The notes under the pieces were generated by a model. The model ran no database searches, was not told the origin of the DNA, and was given only the letters and a program-made list of their open reading frames with translations. A DNA stretch of 64,000 nucleotides, from contig JARZZO010000002.1 of the NCBI GenBank assembly GCA_030544215.1, positions 30,689,395 to 30,753,394 of the forward strand. The letters run 5' to 3'. Numbering within the stretch: the first letter of the stretch is position 1; each line of letters starts with the position of its first letter. Shown here piece by piece: positions 12,237 to 24,733 of this stretch. Both the position numbers and the translations under genes were made by a program. The stretch comes from Zantedeschia hybrid cultivar. Taxonomy: Eukaryota; Streptophyta; Magnoliopsida; Alismatales; Araceae.

Positions 12237-12568
12237 GATGTTAATGGGCCGGGAGAATCTTTTAAGGTATTGGCTTCCTCCAAAAGGTCATGTGTGAACA
12301 TCTCATTTTCTTCAACCAGATTATCCAAGATATCAATAGTATGGCATTCTTCTTCATGATCTGGATATTGAGATGCTTTGAAGACATTAATCTTAACCAT
12401 TTGACCCCCAAATGAAATGTCCATCATGCTAGTTTCACAATTTATATTAGTTTTGGCAATGGCTAAGAATGGATGACCTAGGATGATCGGGGTGTGAATG
12501 AGTTCCTCAGGTAATGCCATATCCAGAATAAAAAAATCCACGGGAAAATAACAATCATGAACCTTCAC
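12182..12568 (-). pseudogene. Athila protease-RT linker fragment
   Basis: Continues the protease region of the gag ORF after a one-base insertion near 12594: the DCYFPVDFFILDM and ILGHPFLA motifs are the C-terminal half of the aspartic protease fold. Another frameshift around 12200-12236 separates it from the RT frame. Confidence 0.82.
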
Positions 12569-12578
12569 AATAACATCC

Positions 12579-14719
12579 TCAATTAATCCCCCATGGAGTC
12601 TTCATAGACCTATCAGCCAACTGCAAGATGATAGGTGTGGGCTTTAATTCCCCAATATCAAATTTCTCATAAATGACTGTTGGCAAGAGGTTCACACTAG
12701 CACCTAAATCTAATAAAGCTCTATCAAATGTAACTTCACCTAAGTCACATGAGATCAAAGGTGCTCCAAGATCCTTCAACTTCTTGGGAAGATGATTCAT
12801 CACAATCGCACTCATATCTTCTGAAAGCCGAACCTTTTCGGGTGCCATTCTAGATTCTCTGCGTGGAGTACATAATTCCTTGAGAAACTTAGCATAAGCT
12901 AGCACATGCTTGATGGCATCGAGGAGTGGAATATTAATCTGGACTTGTTTGAATAAATCCAACAACTCCTCATTCTGGGCCAATTTCTTCCTGGCATTGG
13001 GCTTAGCTAACAAAGCATTTGGAAATGGCACCCTTGGTTGATAAGAACTTGGGCCTTCATCTATCTTCCCTTTTCCTTTCGGATCCTCCTCCAACTTCTC
13101 CATGTTGGGTTCAGCCTCACTCTCACTTTCAATTTCATGAGGCCCATCAGTGGAACCTTTGGCTAACTTTCCATCTGCATGTGGGTTTTCTAAACTTTTC
13201 CCACTCCTAAGGGCTGAAATGGTTTTAGCATTCTCAAATTGCGGCCCTTTAGGTTGTGGTAACGGGCCAGGCTGAGGTAAAAGGCCCGATTGTTGTGGAA
13301 AACCCGGAGGTTGATTCCTTAGATTGGCAATGGGTTGACTAGGAAGTTGACCCACTTCTCTTCTCATCATAGCTTCAGCTAGTTGGCCCATTTGACTTTC
13401 CAACTTAGAAATGGATTGTTGCTGGGTCAAAATCAGTTGTTGGAGTTGAGTGAATTTGTCATCAAAGTTGGGTTGAGGAGGTTGTTGGTAAGTGGGTGGA
13501 GGATGGTATTGGGTTGGTTGTCCAGATTGGAATGAGTGGTAGTAGATCGGTTGACCTGATTGAAATGATTGATAATGGGCCGGTTGAGAGAATTGGGCTT
13601 GAGATCCCCTTGCCTGAACATTTCCGTAGAAATTAGATTGATGTTGAAATGAATTTGGTGGCTTTTGGGCCTGATGCATGGGAGGATTGGACATTGGTAA
13701 TGGGGCCTGCTGATTCTTCCAAGAGAAATTAGGGTGGTTTCTCCAGTCAAGATTGTAAGTATTTGAGAATGGATCATTATTGGGCCTGGAGAATCCCTGG
13801 GCAGCCTGAACTTGTTCTTGAATGAATGGTGGAAGTTGGGCCGCAGTTGGGCATTCATTCACTTGATGGGTTGGACTTGCGCATAAGGCACAAATGTCAT
13901 GATTGACAGAAGATGGGCCTTCATATGAACTAGATTGTGTTGGGTAAGTAGGCTCTTGCTTGTTTAAGGCCAAGAGTTGGTCTACTTTCTGGGCCAAGAT
14001 GTCTACCTTATTCAATTTCTGATTAATCAGATTTATGTCCATTCTGGATTCGGGCTCTCTACGGGCCTTAAGTTCATACATTCCAGTCCGTTTAGATGGC
14101 CCAACAGACCTCTCATAAGATGATAATGAGGCATGATTAATGGAATTTTCACTTAACATCTCAAAAAGATCATAGGCTTCATCTTCATTTTTCATCATAA
14201 ATGCTCCTCCACATGAGGCATCCACCATCTGTCTGAACTGTTCAGACAATCCTTCATAGAATGCTTGGACAATTTGCCATTTTGAAAGTCCATGGTGAGG
14301 GCATTTCCTAAGCAATTCTTTCAGTCTTTCACAAGATTCATAGATCAATTCCCCGGGAGTTTGGGTAAAACTCGTGATGGCCCTTCTCAAGAATTTCTCT
14401 TGATAAATTCTTTCTGCATTTCTTCCCATGTCCTAATGGGCCTTCCTATAGTTCCCAACCAATATTTAGCCTTATCCTTTAATGAAAAGGGAAATAAAGT
14501 CAACTTAAGGCCATTATCGGTGAAATTCTGGATCTTCACCGTGGAACAGATTTCTAGAAATTCATCTAGATGCTTATAAGGATCTTCATTAGTATTCCCA
14601 TAAAAGGATGGGAGCATCTGAATGGTGCTAGATTTAATTTCGTATTGATTGGCTAGATTCTGAGGAAAATGAATACATGATGAATGTTGATATCGATTTG
14701 GAATGAAATAGTCCTTCAT
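12579..14719 (-). pseudogene. Athila gag plus N-terminal protease
   Basis: The gag N-terminus (14719-14387) has IQMLPSFYGNTNEDPYKHL and LFPFSLKDKAKYWL, typical of plant Retrotrans_gag domains. A frameshift in 14390-14429 moves the rest (to 12579) to another frame, with CPHHGLSKWQIVQAFYEGL, a CALCASPTHQVNEC zinc-knuckle-like element, a Gln/Pro-rich stretch and LLDLGASVNLLP, the protease active site in the DLGA form usual for Athila. Gag forms the particle and binds RNA; protease matures the polyprotein. The break near 12594 ends the frame in mid-protease. Confidence 0.92.
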
Positions 14720-15774
14720 TTGCTTCGGTGGGTTCTAATTATCAGTCATTTGATCTTGTGGTGGATTCCTTTGATGTAAGATTCTCTCTATTTCAGTAAA
14801 TAGTCCTAGAAGGTTAGGGTTTTGAGATCTCCTACCTTGCATACACTAGGACGGATAGAGAGAGGATGGATTTGAATTTTGTTTTCTATTTCTTGTTTTT
14901 TTTTTTTAAAATGCAAACAATTTTGGCAATCAAATTACCCTAATGATCTAATGTTAATCTAGACTCTCTATGTGAATTTTTTTACAAGGTAAATGGGGTC
15001 TACCTCAAGTCACAACCACAATCAATCAACGGTCAGGTAAGAGGTGGGGTAGTGGGAGGCTCCCCCTACTTTCGTAGGGACCTAATTAGAGAACCACTTT
15101 CCCCCTTAGGTGTTTGCCTTTTTAACATCTAGCCTAGACACCGTTGCCAAAAGTGGAGGCAACCCGAAATTTAAACCACTCACGGTGTAAACTCTAGATT
15201 CTCTTTCGACTTTCTTTTAATTGGATTAGGAAATGTCAATGCAAGGAAGGTGATTTGTGGGCTAAGGAGGAGTGATCAAATCCTTACCTTATGTGGTTGA
15301 AGTTGTTGCCCTTAAAGTCTTTTTTAATGTAATACAAGGCAATAAGCAAATCAATGCAGGGTGTGTTGATGCAATCATGAATGACTTGCTAAAATTGAAA
15401 CACGTACCTTTCCCCCGCAATCTTTAACAATTTATGGAAATAACTATGAAAGGAAGCTAGCTCATGCTTTCTTAGAATGATGAATGCCTAGCATGAAAGG
15501 TTTTTAATCTGGAAATGAAGATTTTTAAATTTGAATGTTCTTCTTTTGTTTCTTTTTTTAGTTAATGGAAACCTATCTAAATTAGAAACTACAAAAATTG
15601 AAACTAACTAAAGTAAGGAAATTGAAATATAGAAAGTTGGAACATACTTACCATGATTTCGCTTTCCTCTTTTCTTTTTTTCTTTTTTTCAATATACCTA
15701 CAAAAATAAGAAAAAGAAGGTTAGCTAAAGAATAATTACACTAAATCCAAAATAATCAAAATTAAAAATCTACT
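14720..15774 (-). other. Athila 5' untranslated leader
   Basis: About 1.05 kb between the PBS and the first gag ATG. AT-rich, with no ORF of interest; long leaders are usual for this lineage. Confidence 0.7.
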
Positions 15775-15792
15775 TTCCCGGCAACGGCGCCA
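15775..15792 (-). other. Primer-binding site, tRNA-Asp type
   Basis: Minus strand TGGCGCCGTTGCCGGGAA lies 5 bp inside the 5' LTR. It matches the complement of the 3' end of plant tRNA-Asp at 17 of 18 positions, from memory of that tRNA. Confidence 0.85.
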
Positions 15793-15797
15793 AAAAT

Positions 15798-17474
15798 TGA
15801 TAGCTTAAAATTATGTCGTTAAAATCCCAAGCTAACAATCATATTTTAATCGGCTCATATAAACTAATTTTAACAATAGCGATGGTGAGTTCGAGTCGAT
15901 CCATAGGGAAGTAAAATTTTAACTTTGAAAATCTTAAATTTTTATTGAAAATTAAAAGATGTGAAGTATTTGATTTCAAATAAACTAGGAACTTTAAAAT
16001 TAGGTGGCTAACTAAATATGTGAAATAAATTAGTTAAAAGACCTAAATATCATTAATTAATTAAATACCTAATCTAAAATAAAAGAAAATCTTAGCTAAA
16101 ACACCAATAATTCGTAATTGAAAATTTAAAAGAACATTGTTAAACACCTAAAAGTACGAAATGAGATTACAAACTTTCTAGTTTAAAAATCCTTAAGAAA
16201 TAAACAAGCCTAAACAACTCACTAACTAATAACTAGAAAATAAAAAAGAATAATGTAGTAAAAGAAACTCCTGTAAAGCGCTGGGGACAGTGAACCACTC
16301 GTCTGGATAATGGCGCAGTGATCCGCTCAGCTGGTAGGATGCGGCGGGCTGGGCGAGTTGGAACGCAGGCTGGCGCGGCACGCAAGGCGGGCGTGATGCG
16401 CCGGGCAGTTGGGCAGCGGGTTTGGCCGACACGTGGCGGCGACGGTGCAGGAACGCCTGCTCGAGCGGGTGCGGGCGACGACGTCGAGGCTGGCGAACGC
16501 GCTGGCGACAACACCTCGTGGGTCCGTCCTCGTACGGGCGGCTGACGGCTGCAGTTGACAGAGAGAGAGAGAGTGGAGCGGGACAGAGGGAGGACGAAAA
16601 AGATGAAGAAGAAAAGGACAAAACAGAGAAGAGAAGGAGGGAGATGCGTGAGAGAGCGAGGGAAAAGGGATGGGAGAGAGAAAGAGAAAAGGTAGAGAGG
16701 GAGGAAGAAAAAGACGAAGAAGAAAAGGACAAACAGAGAAGAGAAGGAGGGAGATGCGTGAGAGAGAGAAAAAGGTGAGGAAAGAGGGGGAGTCTGCAGG
16801 AGAGAGGGAGGCCTGACAGAGAGGGAGAAAGCAGAGGGAGAGAGAAAAAGTAAAGGGGAGAGAGGGAGAGTCTGCGGGAGAGAGGGAGAGTAAGGTGGAG
16901 GGAGAGTAAGGTGGAGAGAGAGTAAACAGAGAGAGAAAAAATACCCTCGGAGAGAGAAGAGGGGGGGTCCTTTTAAAGAAAGAGAAGGAAGGCTTTTTTA
17001 AAATAAAGAAAGTAGGGAAAAGGAAGGCGGCTGGCCCTTATATTAGGGTTTCTTGGGTAAAGAGTTAAGGTAATCCTAATATGACCAGTTTGCCTCTACG
17101 TCTTTTATTTTTCAAAAAAGATGGGCAATTCTGCTGAGATTTTAACCACAGACCTCCCACAAGCCCGCAGAGACTTAGCCATTACACCATAGCTTCTTTC
17201 ATGCCCTATTCACATAAAATAAATTCAAATTAGCATATTTTCATAAAAGTCATCACATTTATTTATTTATTTCATCTTGGTTTTGTCGAAAAACCGCAAA
17301 CATGCTATACTCTATTAATCACGTGAAATGACGATGTTTTTAAGTCGGAATTTGACGAAATTGGTACCGTTTGAATTGGTACGAAATTATCTATCATTTC
17401 ATGTTATTTTACAGATAAAAACTTGAGTATGATGCGTATGATTTCCCTTTAATGATTAATTTAACAATTTATCA
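15798..17474 (-). repeat. Athila 5' LTR (right copy)
   Basis: Whole-length match to 6409-8078, with scattered substitutions and small indels in the GA tract; TG...CA ends. Confidence 0.93.
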
Positions 17475-17479
17475 CGTTG

Positions 17480-20109
17480 CAAGATACCCCATGATCGCTT
17501 TCTCTTGGAAAATCATCTAAGACCCCGTGATCGCTTTCTCCTGGATCTTGTCAGGCCATTCCATCGTAGCAATTTCATCTTATCCCCATTCATCTTTGTC
17601 CTAGCTTGTAGAACAATCGAACCATTTTCTGAGTTGTAAAGAACCTCCAGAGATGCGGTAACAGCTCTTGACGATCACCTTAATTTCCTCTTATCGTTTG
17701 CCACCATTTCTTTCATTACGTGAGCATTCAAAGTCCTTAGGCTTTCGGGCAACACACATTCATTCATTGCAAGTATGTGCTTTCTCTAACATCTATAATG
17801 GTGAATAACAGAATGTCATTAAGCCCACAGAAAATATGGAAAAGAAAAAAAAATCAAGTCCCCTGTTCGTTTGGAACTCAGTTTTTTATTTTGTTAGTTT
17901 TGAAAATAGGATCCACTGCTGGTACAGCAAGTATTACTTCAATTTGGTTTTCCTTCTTTGGCTGTTGGAGTTATTTATTTTAGTAAAAACTAAGTATGAT
18001 ACAACATTGGTGAGAGAGGGAGAGAGAGAGAGATCAAATTTATCGATTGTAATGGAGCTAATTAAACCGAGAATATATATGGCAACATTACATATGTCTT
18101 CTTTCATGCAAAACGCAACGTAAACAAGACGAGCCTGGAGATTGTTGTCAAACTTGTCTCACGTGGACTCTTGGGCGGCCCAATATCTAATGTGTTCGTC
18201 AGCAGCATCAAGGTGTCCTCCCTCTTGTCTTCTGCCAGAGAACGGTCCAGCATCCACCAAACGATGGTTCCAGATCACTAAAAAGAGCCAAGCAGCATGT
18301 TACGAATAGGTACCATGCATGCATGTGCCAACTAATAAGTAATAACTAGGGTTAGGTTCACTTTGTTTGTAGCATTGTTTATACCAGAATACGGTACCAG
18401 AAAAAGAAGTATTTAGATTTAATAAGTTGTTGTTATTCCACTCAGAATAAGAAGAACTACACTGCGCTATTTCAAGTGATTTCATAGGAATGAGTAACAT
18501 AAAAATGGAATAAAGGGTGGATCGAGAAAATTGGGGGAATTAAGAATTTCAGGTAGAATTTGGGGATTTTAGAAGAATTGGGGGAATTAAACATCCCAAC
18601 AATCAAAACGGGTTCGGACCCTTATACTGGTTAATCCTGATTCTATTCTACTAACAAACCGTATGTAAGAACTAAAAATAGCAGCAACATGAACGCAAAA
18701 TGCGTTTTCTTTCTGTCAGGAACTTGGGCGTGTTTGATTAAACTTTTAATCTGAGAATTATTTCTTGGTGATGCAAATTTTTCATAATACGTCCTTGAGT
18801 CGGTATGCTCTTAAGTGATGACAGACTTAGCTGGTGGTCACTATAACAACCATTTTGGTCTCATGCATGCTCCTCAAATCAAATGCAAAAAACTAATTAC
18901 ATGGTGAAAGCAGAAAACTCCCTGCACAAGCCCTTAATCTTCTTTCACTTGTCATCAAGGACCTCTCCATTAGTCTCAAGAGGCCAAACGGATCGACATG
19001 GAAACAAATCTGAACTCTAAACTATATTCTTTCCCTATATATATATATATATATCAAGCAAAAAATTACGTATTTCTATCCCTAGTTTAGACGTACATGT
19101 ATGTGAACTTTTGGATTTAATTGCAAATAGTCTTGGTACAACCACATATTAAGACTATCTAACCTGGCTCGGCCTGCATTGTTAATTAATTAACTATTAA
19201 GTTAGTCATAACCTCTCATGATCCTGGAAACCCTTCAAAATTTAAGGAGTCGCAAGAAGAAAAAAAATTAAATGTGCTGTTTTTTGTCAAAGCAAAAAAG
19301 AGGCGTGCTTGTGAAACACACAAGCTCCGCTCTAGTGGCCAAGCACGAATACATGGAAACCAGCCACGCCACATGGGCTGCACAGTCATGCAGCCCCTTC
19401 AATTTCTGACCTTGGATTCGACACATGCAACATGTACATATTCAAATATTGTATGCCCTTTTATTTCATGTGTTCAAATTGCTCTTCGGAACTTAATTGG
19501 GTCTCTACAAGACCCAAGTTCTCCGTCTTATTCCTTGGTGGAACTTCTCCAGGCTTCCCAAGTCAATTTCTACTCGTCAAAGTAGATTCATCTCAGTTAA
19601 TTAACTTCCGACTTAATTGGTTCATTTTTATTCATTCTAACCCTAGTTAGTTGGTCCCAAGATCGTTGTAGCCTCCCCTCCTTATCCTTATTACCAATTG
19701 TTCTACCTCCTCCTGTGAGGGTCCCACTGTCTTACTCTGTTAATCCTTCTCATCGCTCTCATGATTAATTGGCCCAATATGGCGATCTGGAACAATCATG
19801 GGCCTTTCTTCCTTGCTTGGGGGTCCAAGTTTGTGGATCCTTCCATGCTAGCTCCCTTCGAGGAGCATGATCGATCTTTGAGGCTCCCTCTTGCTTAATT
19901 ATACTAGCTAGCTGCTAATTAATGTTCAGGCGCAACCTGCAGTCTAATCAACCTGATCTGGGACATCCAAAACCTGTGCCCTTTGAGGGTCAATGACATC
20001 TATCAAGAAATGGGGGATTTGCATATGATACCAGTATGGGCGTGGTTATCTGATTTCTTTGTATGTTTCAGGTGGACATCCTCTTCACAAGTGTCTCGTA
20101 CACACACAC

Positions 20110-20160
<51 letters not shown>

Positions 20161-20240
20161 GCACTAGAATAAGGCCACGGGCCTAGAAACGTCCAATGCG
20201 GGAATAGTTACGAACTGGGCAGAAAATGTGAAGGGGGCAC
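17480..20240. other. Intergenic DNA, no supported gene
   Basis: Mixed-composition sequence with microsatellites, (GA)n near 18009-18033 and (TA)n near 19036-19054. The small ORFs (for example 17777-18123 and 19274-19585) lack family resemblance or splice support. Two consecutive 33-39 bp stretches sharing ATGATCGCTTTCTC near 17491-17545 form a short imperfect direct repeat. Confidence 0.45.
20100..20162. repeat. Compound (CA)n(TA)n microsatellite
   Basis: CA repeats, then about 23 TA repeats, then CA-rich bases again. Confidence 0.9.
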
Positions 20241-20287
20241 CACGTTTTCCGCCCAGCGAGGAACGCTGGCATTGGGCGGGAAACGTG
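20241..20287. other. GC-rich perfect-stem hairpin with nested alternative stem
   Basis: CACGTTTTCCGCCCA (20241-20255) pairs with TGGGCGGGAAACGTG (20273-20287) at 14 of 15 positions, plus one G-T. Inside, CCAGCG (20253-20258) pairs with CGCTGG (20264-20269), so two mutually exclusive stems exist. No gene is adjacent. Confidence 0.5.
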
Positions 20288-20559
20288 CTGGCCGCTGAAT
20301 CGGTATCTAGCGGCCCATCTTCTCTCCCTTCCCCACCCATGCAACCCTTCCCTCTGTGAATTTTGACGTCAAAGGCGTCGCAACAATTTTTCATTTAACC
20401 TGATCAGACCACTGAGAAGAGCTGTACGACCAAACAGTACCACGTGTTAAGGCCGCATAGTAATACTACTATATACGTACATATATAAGACTATATAATC
20501 TTAACCGTCCAACCAAGTGCATCGTTGATTGGAGATCAAAATTAAAATTTTAATAGATG

Positions 20560-20834
20560 AGATCAAATTTAGGAATTAATTTAATGATTTTTTTTAACTA
20601 TCTTTTCAATATTTTTATACATTGATCGTTTATAGATACCCGATCAGATAGTTACAATTGATCTTTAAGATCAAACGAAAAAAATTAAAGACCTAGATAT
20701 GGGAATAATCATAACATGCCTATTTCAATATTTAAAAATTATTGATGATTTTATTTTTAAAACAAAGCTAAGAAGGATAGGCGTTCGAGGGACGCGAATC
20801 TAACAAGATGCACCCGAGGGACGTTTGATCCTTT
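20560..20834. repeat. MITE-like repeat, partial copy 1
   Basis: Right end carries the family terminus (GATGCACCCGAGGGACG...GATCCTTT). The left end is not resolved. Confidence 0.45.
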
Positions 20835-20889
20835 CGTACATGTATATTATATATATGTGGGTCGCAACAGTACGTGAGATTTGACTTCA

Positions 20890-21350
20890 TGCATTATTTT
20901 GACCCTTCTCTCTTATAAAAAAAAATTCATCATAAACGTTTAAATATTCAATTACCTTGGGTATAGTTGTTTCCATTCCTTGAAACTTTATTTTCATTGT
21001 TCAATCGGGTTTGATTGTGAAACTCAATTATAGACGTCTATCAAGTCCTTGTAAATCTTAATTTCAAAAAATTATAAAAAATAATTAAAAAATAAAAAAA
21101 TTAGTCAGAGTATCCTTATAGTTGTAAAAATTCCATAGAGTTTTAGTATTCATCACCAACTTGCTCGCACAAGAATAGATGGCTACAATCAATTTGGATA
21201 TGATATGAACGGTGAACTTTAAATTTCAAGGAGTGAAAATTACCTTAGGAGGGTAATTAAATGTTTAGAGTTTTATGATAATTTTTATTTTTTTCAATAC
21301 GAGGATGGGGGAGAAATGCACTGTGTGGTTTAATTGCATAGATGCCCAAA
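20890..21350. repeat. MITE-like repeat, copy 2
   Basis: Contains the family core: an A-rich start with AAATATTCAATTACC, TTTCCATTCCTTGAAACTTT, and TTTTCATTGTTCAATCG. Degenerate inverted ends (TGCATTATTTTGACCC and the complement of GGGAGAAATGCACT). Confidence 0.5.
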
Positions 21351-21360
21351 CCGCACCACA

Positions 21361-21412
21361 ACACTATATATATATATATAGCGAGAGAGAGAGAGAGACA
21401 CACACACACACA
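21361..21412. repeat. Compound (TA)n(GA)n(CA)n microsatellite
   Basis: Three consecutive dinucleotide runs directly after a MITE-like repeat. Confidence 0.85.
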
Positions 21413-21826
21413 GCACACATTCGCCATCCAGAAAGTCTACATGGGGTATGTCCCCCCTCCCTTACCCCATTAAATACATCCCAACAGCATCCATATGTCA
21501 GTGCACATGCAAAGTGCATATTTAAAAAAATAATAAAAATTACTTATCTATGCATTATTCAAGAGCATGATCGAACTTTTGAGGGTACGACAAGATTCTT
21601 AAAAGCACGATCATGCTCATGATGCTCTGCTCTCGAGAGCGTGATCGTGCTCCGACTCTTGAGAGTACGGTTACTCTAGAAAATACATAGACAAGAAATT
21701 TTGTCATCTTTCTAACATAGTTAGTCATAGTTCATGGCATTTTGTCATAGGAGTAAAATTGCAATATTTTTAAGATGTCAAGAGGAGTCTATACCAATAT
21801 ATGGGAGTTAGAGGCGTGCATACAAA

Positions 21827-21828
<2 letters not shown>

Positions 21829-21882
<54 letters not shown>
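21829..21882. repeat. Compound (CT)n(TA)n microsatellite
   Basis: About 15 CT then about 11 TA units, immediately left of the copia LTR homology. Confidence 0.9.
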
Positions 21883-21884
21883 GA

Positions 21885-23440
21885 TGTACAAATTTATTCA
21901 ATTATTTATTATTTAATGACAATATATTTATTATGTGTAAATCATTTCTTTGATGTTTGTTTCATAGTGAAGTCTATAAATGTATACAGTAGATATCAAC
22001 TTATGAAGAGATCATAATAATAAGACTGATAGTTTATAAACACACATTCTTAACCGTTTCTAGTCGAAAGATATTTGAGAAGGATATCAAATATCCAGTG
22101 AGACTAGTACAAGTTACTCCTATTCATGTGATGAGGGTGATTGATCTCATAGTCACTCATGTGGAGACACTAAGACGAACATGTAGGTACTCATAGGTAA
22201 ATGAGTTCACTAAACTGATCCGACTTGAATCACTGGATGGTAATTTACTTGATTGTCAGTCAACTTGATTTAATGTCATGTTGTATGGTTGATCTTTAGA
22301 CCTAAGACATCAAAGATATCTTATCGGTGGACTTCTGGACTTTGACCTTAGTTAATAGATTTCTAACTATGGAGTCCTAATCAGTCAAGTGATCAGGTCC
22401 AGTAGAATACCTTCGAAGGTGATTGAGTATTCAATATAGGATCATTTACTCTCGGTAATTAAAGAATGAGAAAATACTCTAGGCGAGATACATAAGAGTC
22501 TTTGACCAAGATAGAAATTATATCGAAAAAAGAATTTTATGATATTGTACGGTAACATCTAATCCAAGTGAGTTGATCAATTATGATTTGACAATTATTC
22601 TGTTCTAAGTTGACTCAAGAACATTGTACGAATGAAGGATTATAGCCACATAGTAATTGATGACAGAAAGGTTCTTTAAGTGAGTTACTGAACGACAATG
22701 TCTTGTAGGATCATGCAGTATTACTTGACACCCAACTTGATTAGAAGTCTGGTCGATTATCATGAGATAATAAATTGATTAAATAATTATTTAATATGAG
22801 ATAGTAAATAAATTACTTTAAGTCAGTAAGAGTTATTAGACTAATTGGATTAAAAACTAGACTGACACTTGGGTCTAGAAGGTCACACAAATAAGGTTCT
22901 CAGTCGATGGATATTAAGTGAGAATTTATATTACTTAGGGATTTTTGTGAAAAGTCACTAGAGATTAAAGTATACGTTAGAGAGGAACCCTGAGCCAAGC
23001 TCTAAGGTTTCCCATACCTGGCCGTCCTCCTCTCTCTCTCTCTCTCTCTCTCCTGGCCGATCTCCTTATAGAAGGGCACCCCCTTCCTCTCTCTCTCTCT
23101 CTCTCTCTCCTGGCCGATCTCCTTATAGAAGGGCACCCCCTTCTTCTCTCTCTTTTGCCTTCACGCTCGCGTAGATTGAAGCATTGTTCACATGCTTCGA
23201 GCACCTGTGACGAGAAGAAAGATAGGAGATCAGGCGAATCGTTCTAGAGACGAAACGGAGACGATCTCTTAACAGGAGAACCGCGTGGATACTGCTGAAG
23301 GTCGGACACCTGCATGGCTAATAACATCGCTCAAATGGCATCAGGCTTCGGTCGCAGATTCGACTCCGCAAGGTGAATGATCATTCTTCCGTCTTTCTAG
23401 TTTTCAAAAATGAATCGGGATATTACGAGAGAGTTTTAAT
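21885..23440 (+). repeat. Copia-family LTR (degenerate, possibly solo)
   Basis: Aligns with the LTR at 1220-2780 from about its base 30 to near its end, sharing AAGACTGAT, GGAGACACTAAGACGAAC and the late segment with GATTCGACTCCGC. The true TG start is lost or replaced by the microsatellite, and the 3' end is unclear because a MITE-like repeat follows. No internal copia sequence is attached on either side, which fits a solo LTR or a fragment. A 57-bp tandem duplication (23052-23165) sits in the GC-rich part. Confidence 0.75.
23052..23165. repeat. 57-bp tandem duplication with (CT)n inside the LTR
   Basis: The block starting CCTGGCCGATCTCCTTATAG is present at 23052 and 23109, each followed by a CT run. 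Confidence 0.85.
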
Positions 23441-23495
23441 TGTTGTTGTGTTATCATTATGTAATTTATATTATTCATTCTCTCCGTACGATAAC

Positions 23496-23946
23496 GTACG
23501 CACTATTTGGAGCTCCTTCCCCATGTTTTAAAAAAATAAATTTTTTTATAAATTTTTAAATATTCAATAACCCCCTTTAGTGTTGTTTCCATCTCTTAGG
23601 ACTTCATTTTGACTATCTGATCGTAGTTCGATTTTAAAACTCAATCTTAACCGTACATCGAGCACATGTAAATTTTGATTTTCAAAAATTATAAAAAATA
23701 GTCAAAAATAAAAAATTCGTCAAATTAGCCCTTAAGGGGCATCCCTTGGCATTTTAGTACTCGTCCCTAATTAACGAATGTAAAATCGGAAGACTTAAAT
23801 TGAAAGCCTCACAATTCAATGGTGAAACTTACACCCAAATGGATGAAATTTTATTTGGGGGGGGGGAGGGAGAATTGAATATTTAAAAATTTATAATGAT
23901 TTTTATTTTTCTAAAACATGGAGAAGGGGTCGAAATAGTGCATGCG
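23496..23946. repeat. MITE-like repeat, copy 3 with clear inverted ends
   Basis: Left end CGTACGCACTATTTGG...CCATGTTTTA matches the complement of the right end (TAAAACATGG...AAATAGTGCATGCG) over about 35 bp with few mismatches. No coding capacity. The interior has the family core (TTGTTTCCATCTCTTAGGAC). Confidence 0.65.
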
Positions 23947-23970
23947 ATTTATAGCATTCACACCGTAGCA

Positions 23971-24062
<92 letters not shown>
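23971..24062. repeat. Compound (CT)n(TA)n microsatellite
   Basis: About 18 CT then about 28 TA units, lying between two MITE-like repeats. Confidence 0.92.
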
Positions 24063-24063
<1 letters not shown>

Positions 24064-24065
<2 letters not shown>

Positions 24066-24565
24066 GATTCAAGGTGCCCCAGGGCACATCTAACCCCCTC
24101 AAAAATCCACCCACCCCATGTTAAAAAAAAAATCATAAATTTCATAAATTTCTAAATATTCATATAGGGTATTAAGGCTGATCCCATCTCCAGGATTTTA
24201 ATTTTCACTATCCTATCTTGAAAATCAATCAGAGTCATCCGATCGGACATGTATAAAAGTTTACATCTAAAAATATTGAAAATTAGTCAAAAACTAAAAA
24301 TTTCATCAGATTAGCCTCAGGGTTGATCTTATCTCTTGGAGTTTTAGTTTTGATCCTTAAACAACGATACATTTGATTAGACGACTACAATTAAATTTTT
24401 CGAGTTAACGGTGAAAATTAAATAATAAAAGATGAAAAATCACCTAAATAGAGGTATTTGAATATTTTAAATTTTTAGTGATTTTTATTTTTATTTGAAA
24501 TCGGGGTGTTAAGGGTGGGAAACGCATCTGAGTTAGATGTGCCTCGGGGCGCATTATATTTGCTC
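24064..24565. repeat. MITE-like repeat, copy 4
   Basis: Left end AAAGGATTCAAGGTGCCCC with GGGCACATCTAAC; the right end, complemented, reads ATAATGCGCCCCGAGGCACATCTAAC. The inverted ends therefore agree closely over about 25 bp and continue more loosely into A-rich sequence. Confidence 0.65.
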
Positions 24566-24599
24566 TCTGTACATATATAACATGATTGATCGCCAAAAT

Positions 24600-24733
24600 T
24601 TGATAGTAAAAATTAAAGTCTTGGAGATGGAAACAACCTTTAAGGGTTTATTTGAATATTTAAAAATTTACGATTTTATTTTTTTTTTCCTATGAGGAGA
24701 ATGAGTTTTTGAGGGGGTCGCATTGAATCCTTT
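24600..24733. repeat. MITE-like repeat, partial copy 5 (right half)
   Basis: Carries the family core GTCTTGGAGATGGAAACAAC and a right end GGTCGCATTGAATCCTTT that is the complement of the copy-4 left end. Confidence 0.5.

Larger units (their letters stand above)
6409..17474 (-). mobile_element. Complete but degenerate Athila-like Ty3-gypsy retrotransposon
   Basis: Two direct repeats of about 1.67 kb (6409-8078 and 15798-17474), both with TG...CA ends, bracket a minus-strand gag-pol. The PBS next to the right (5') LTR is complementary to the 3' end of plant tRNA-Asp, as in Athila elements. The flanking 5-mers are CATTG (6404-6408) and CGTTG (17475-17479), a TSD differing by one CpG-type transition. 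Domain order on the minus strand is gag, protease, RT, RNase H, integrase. By eye, the first 225 bases of the two LTRs differ at about ten positions, so insertion is not recent. Several frameshifts and a stop make it non-autonomous. Confidence 0.93.

Noticed and set aside
18120..18290. Minus-strand open segment that could be an exon
   Set aside because: Open for about 45 codons but with no recognisable family and no supported splice partners.
22977..23204. Arg/Glu-rich minus-strand ORF
   Set aside because: Translation of CT repeats and the 57-bp duplication in a copia LTR.
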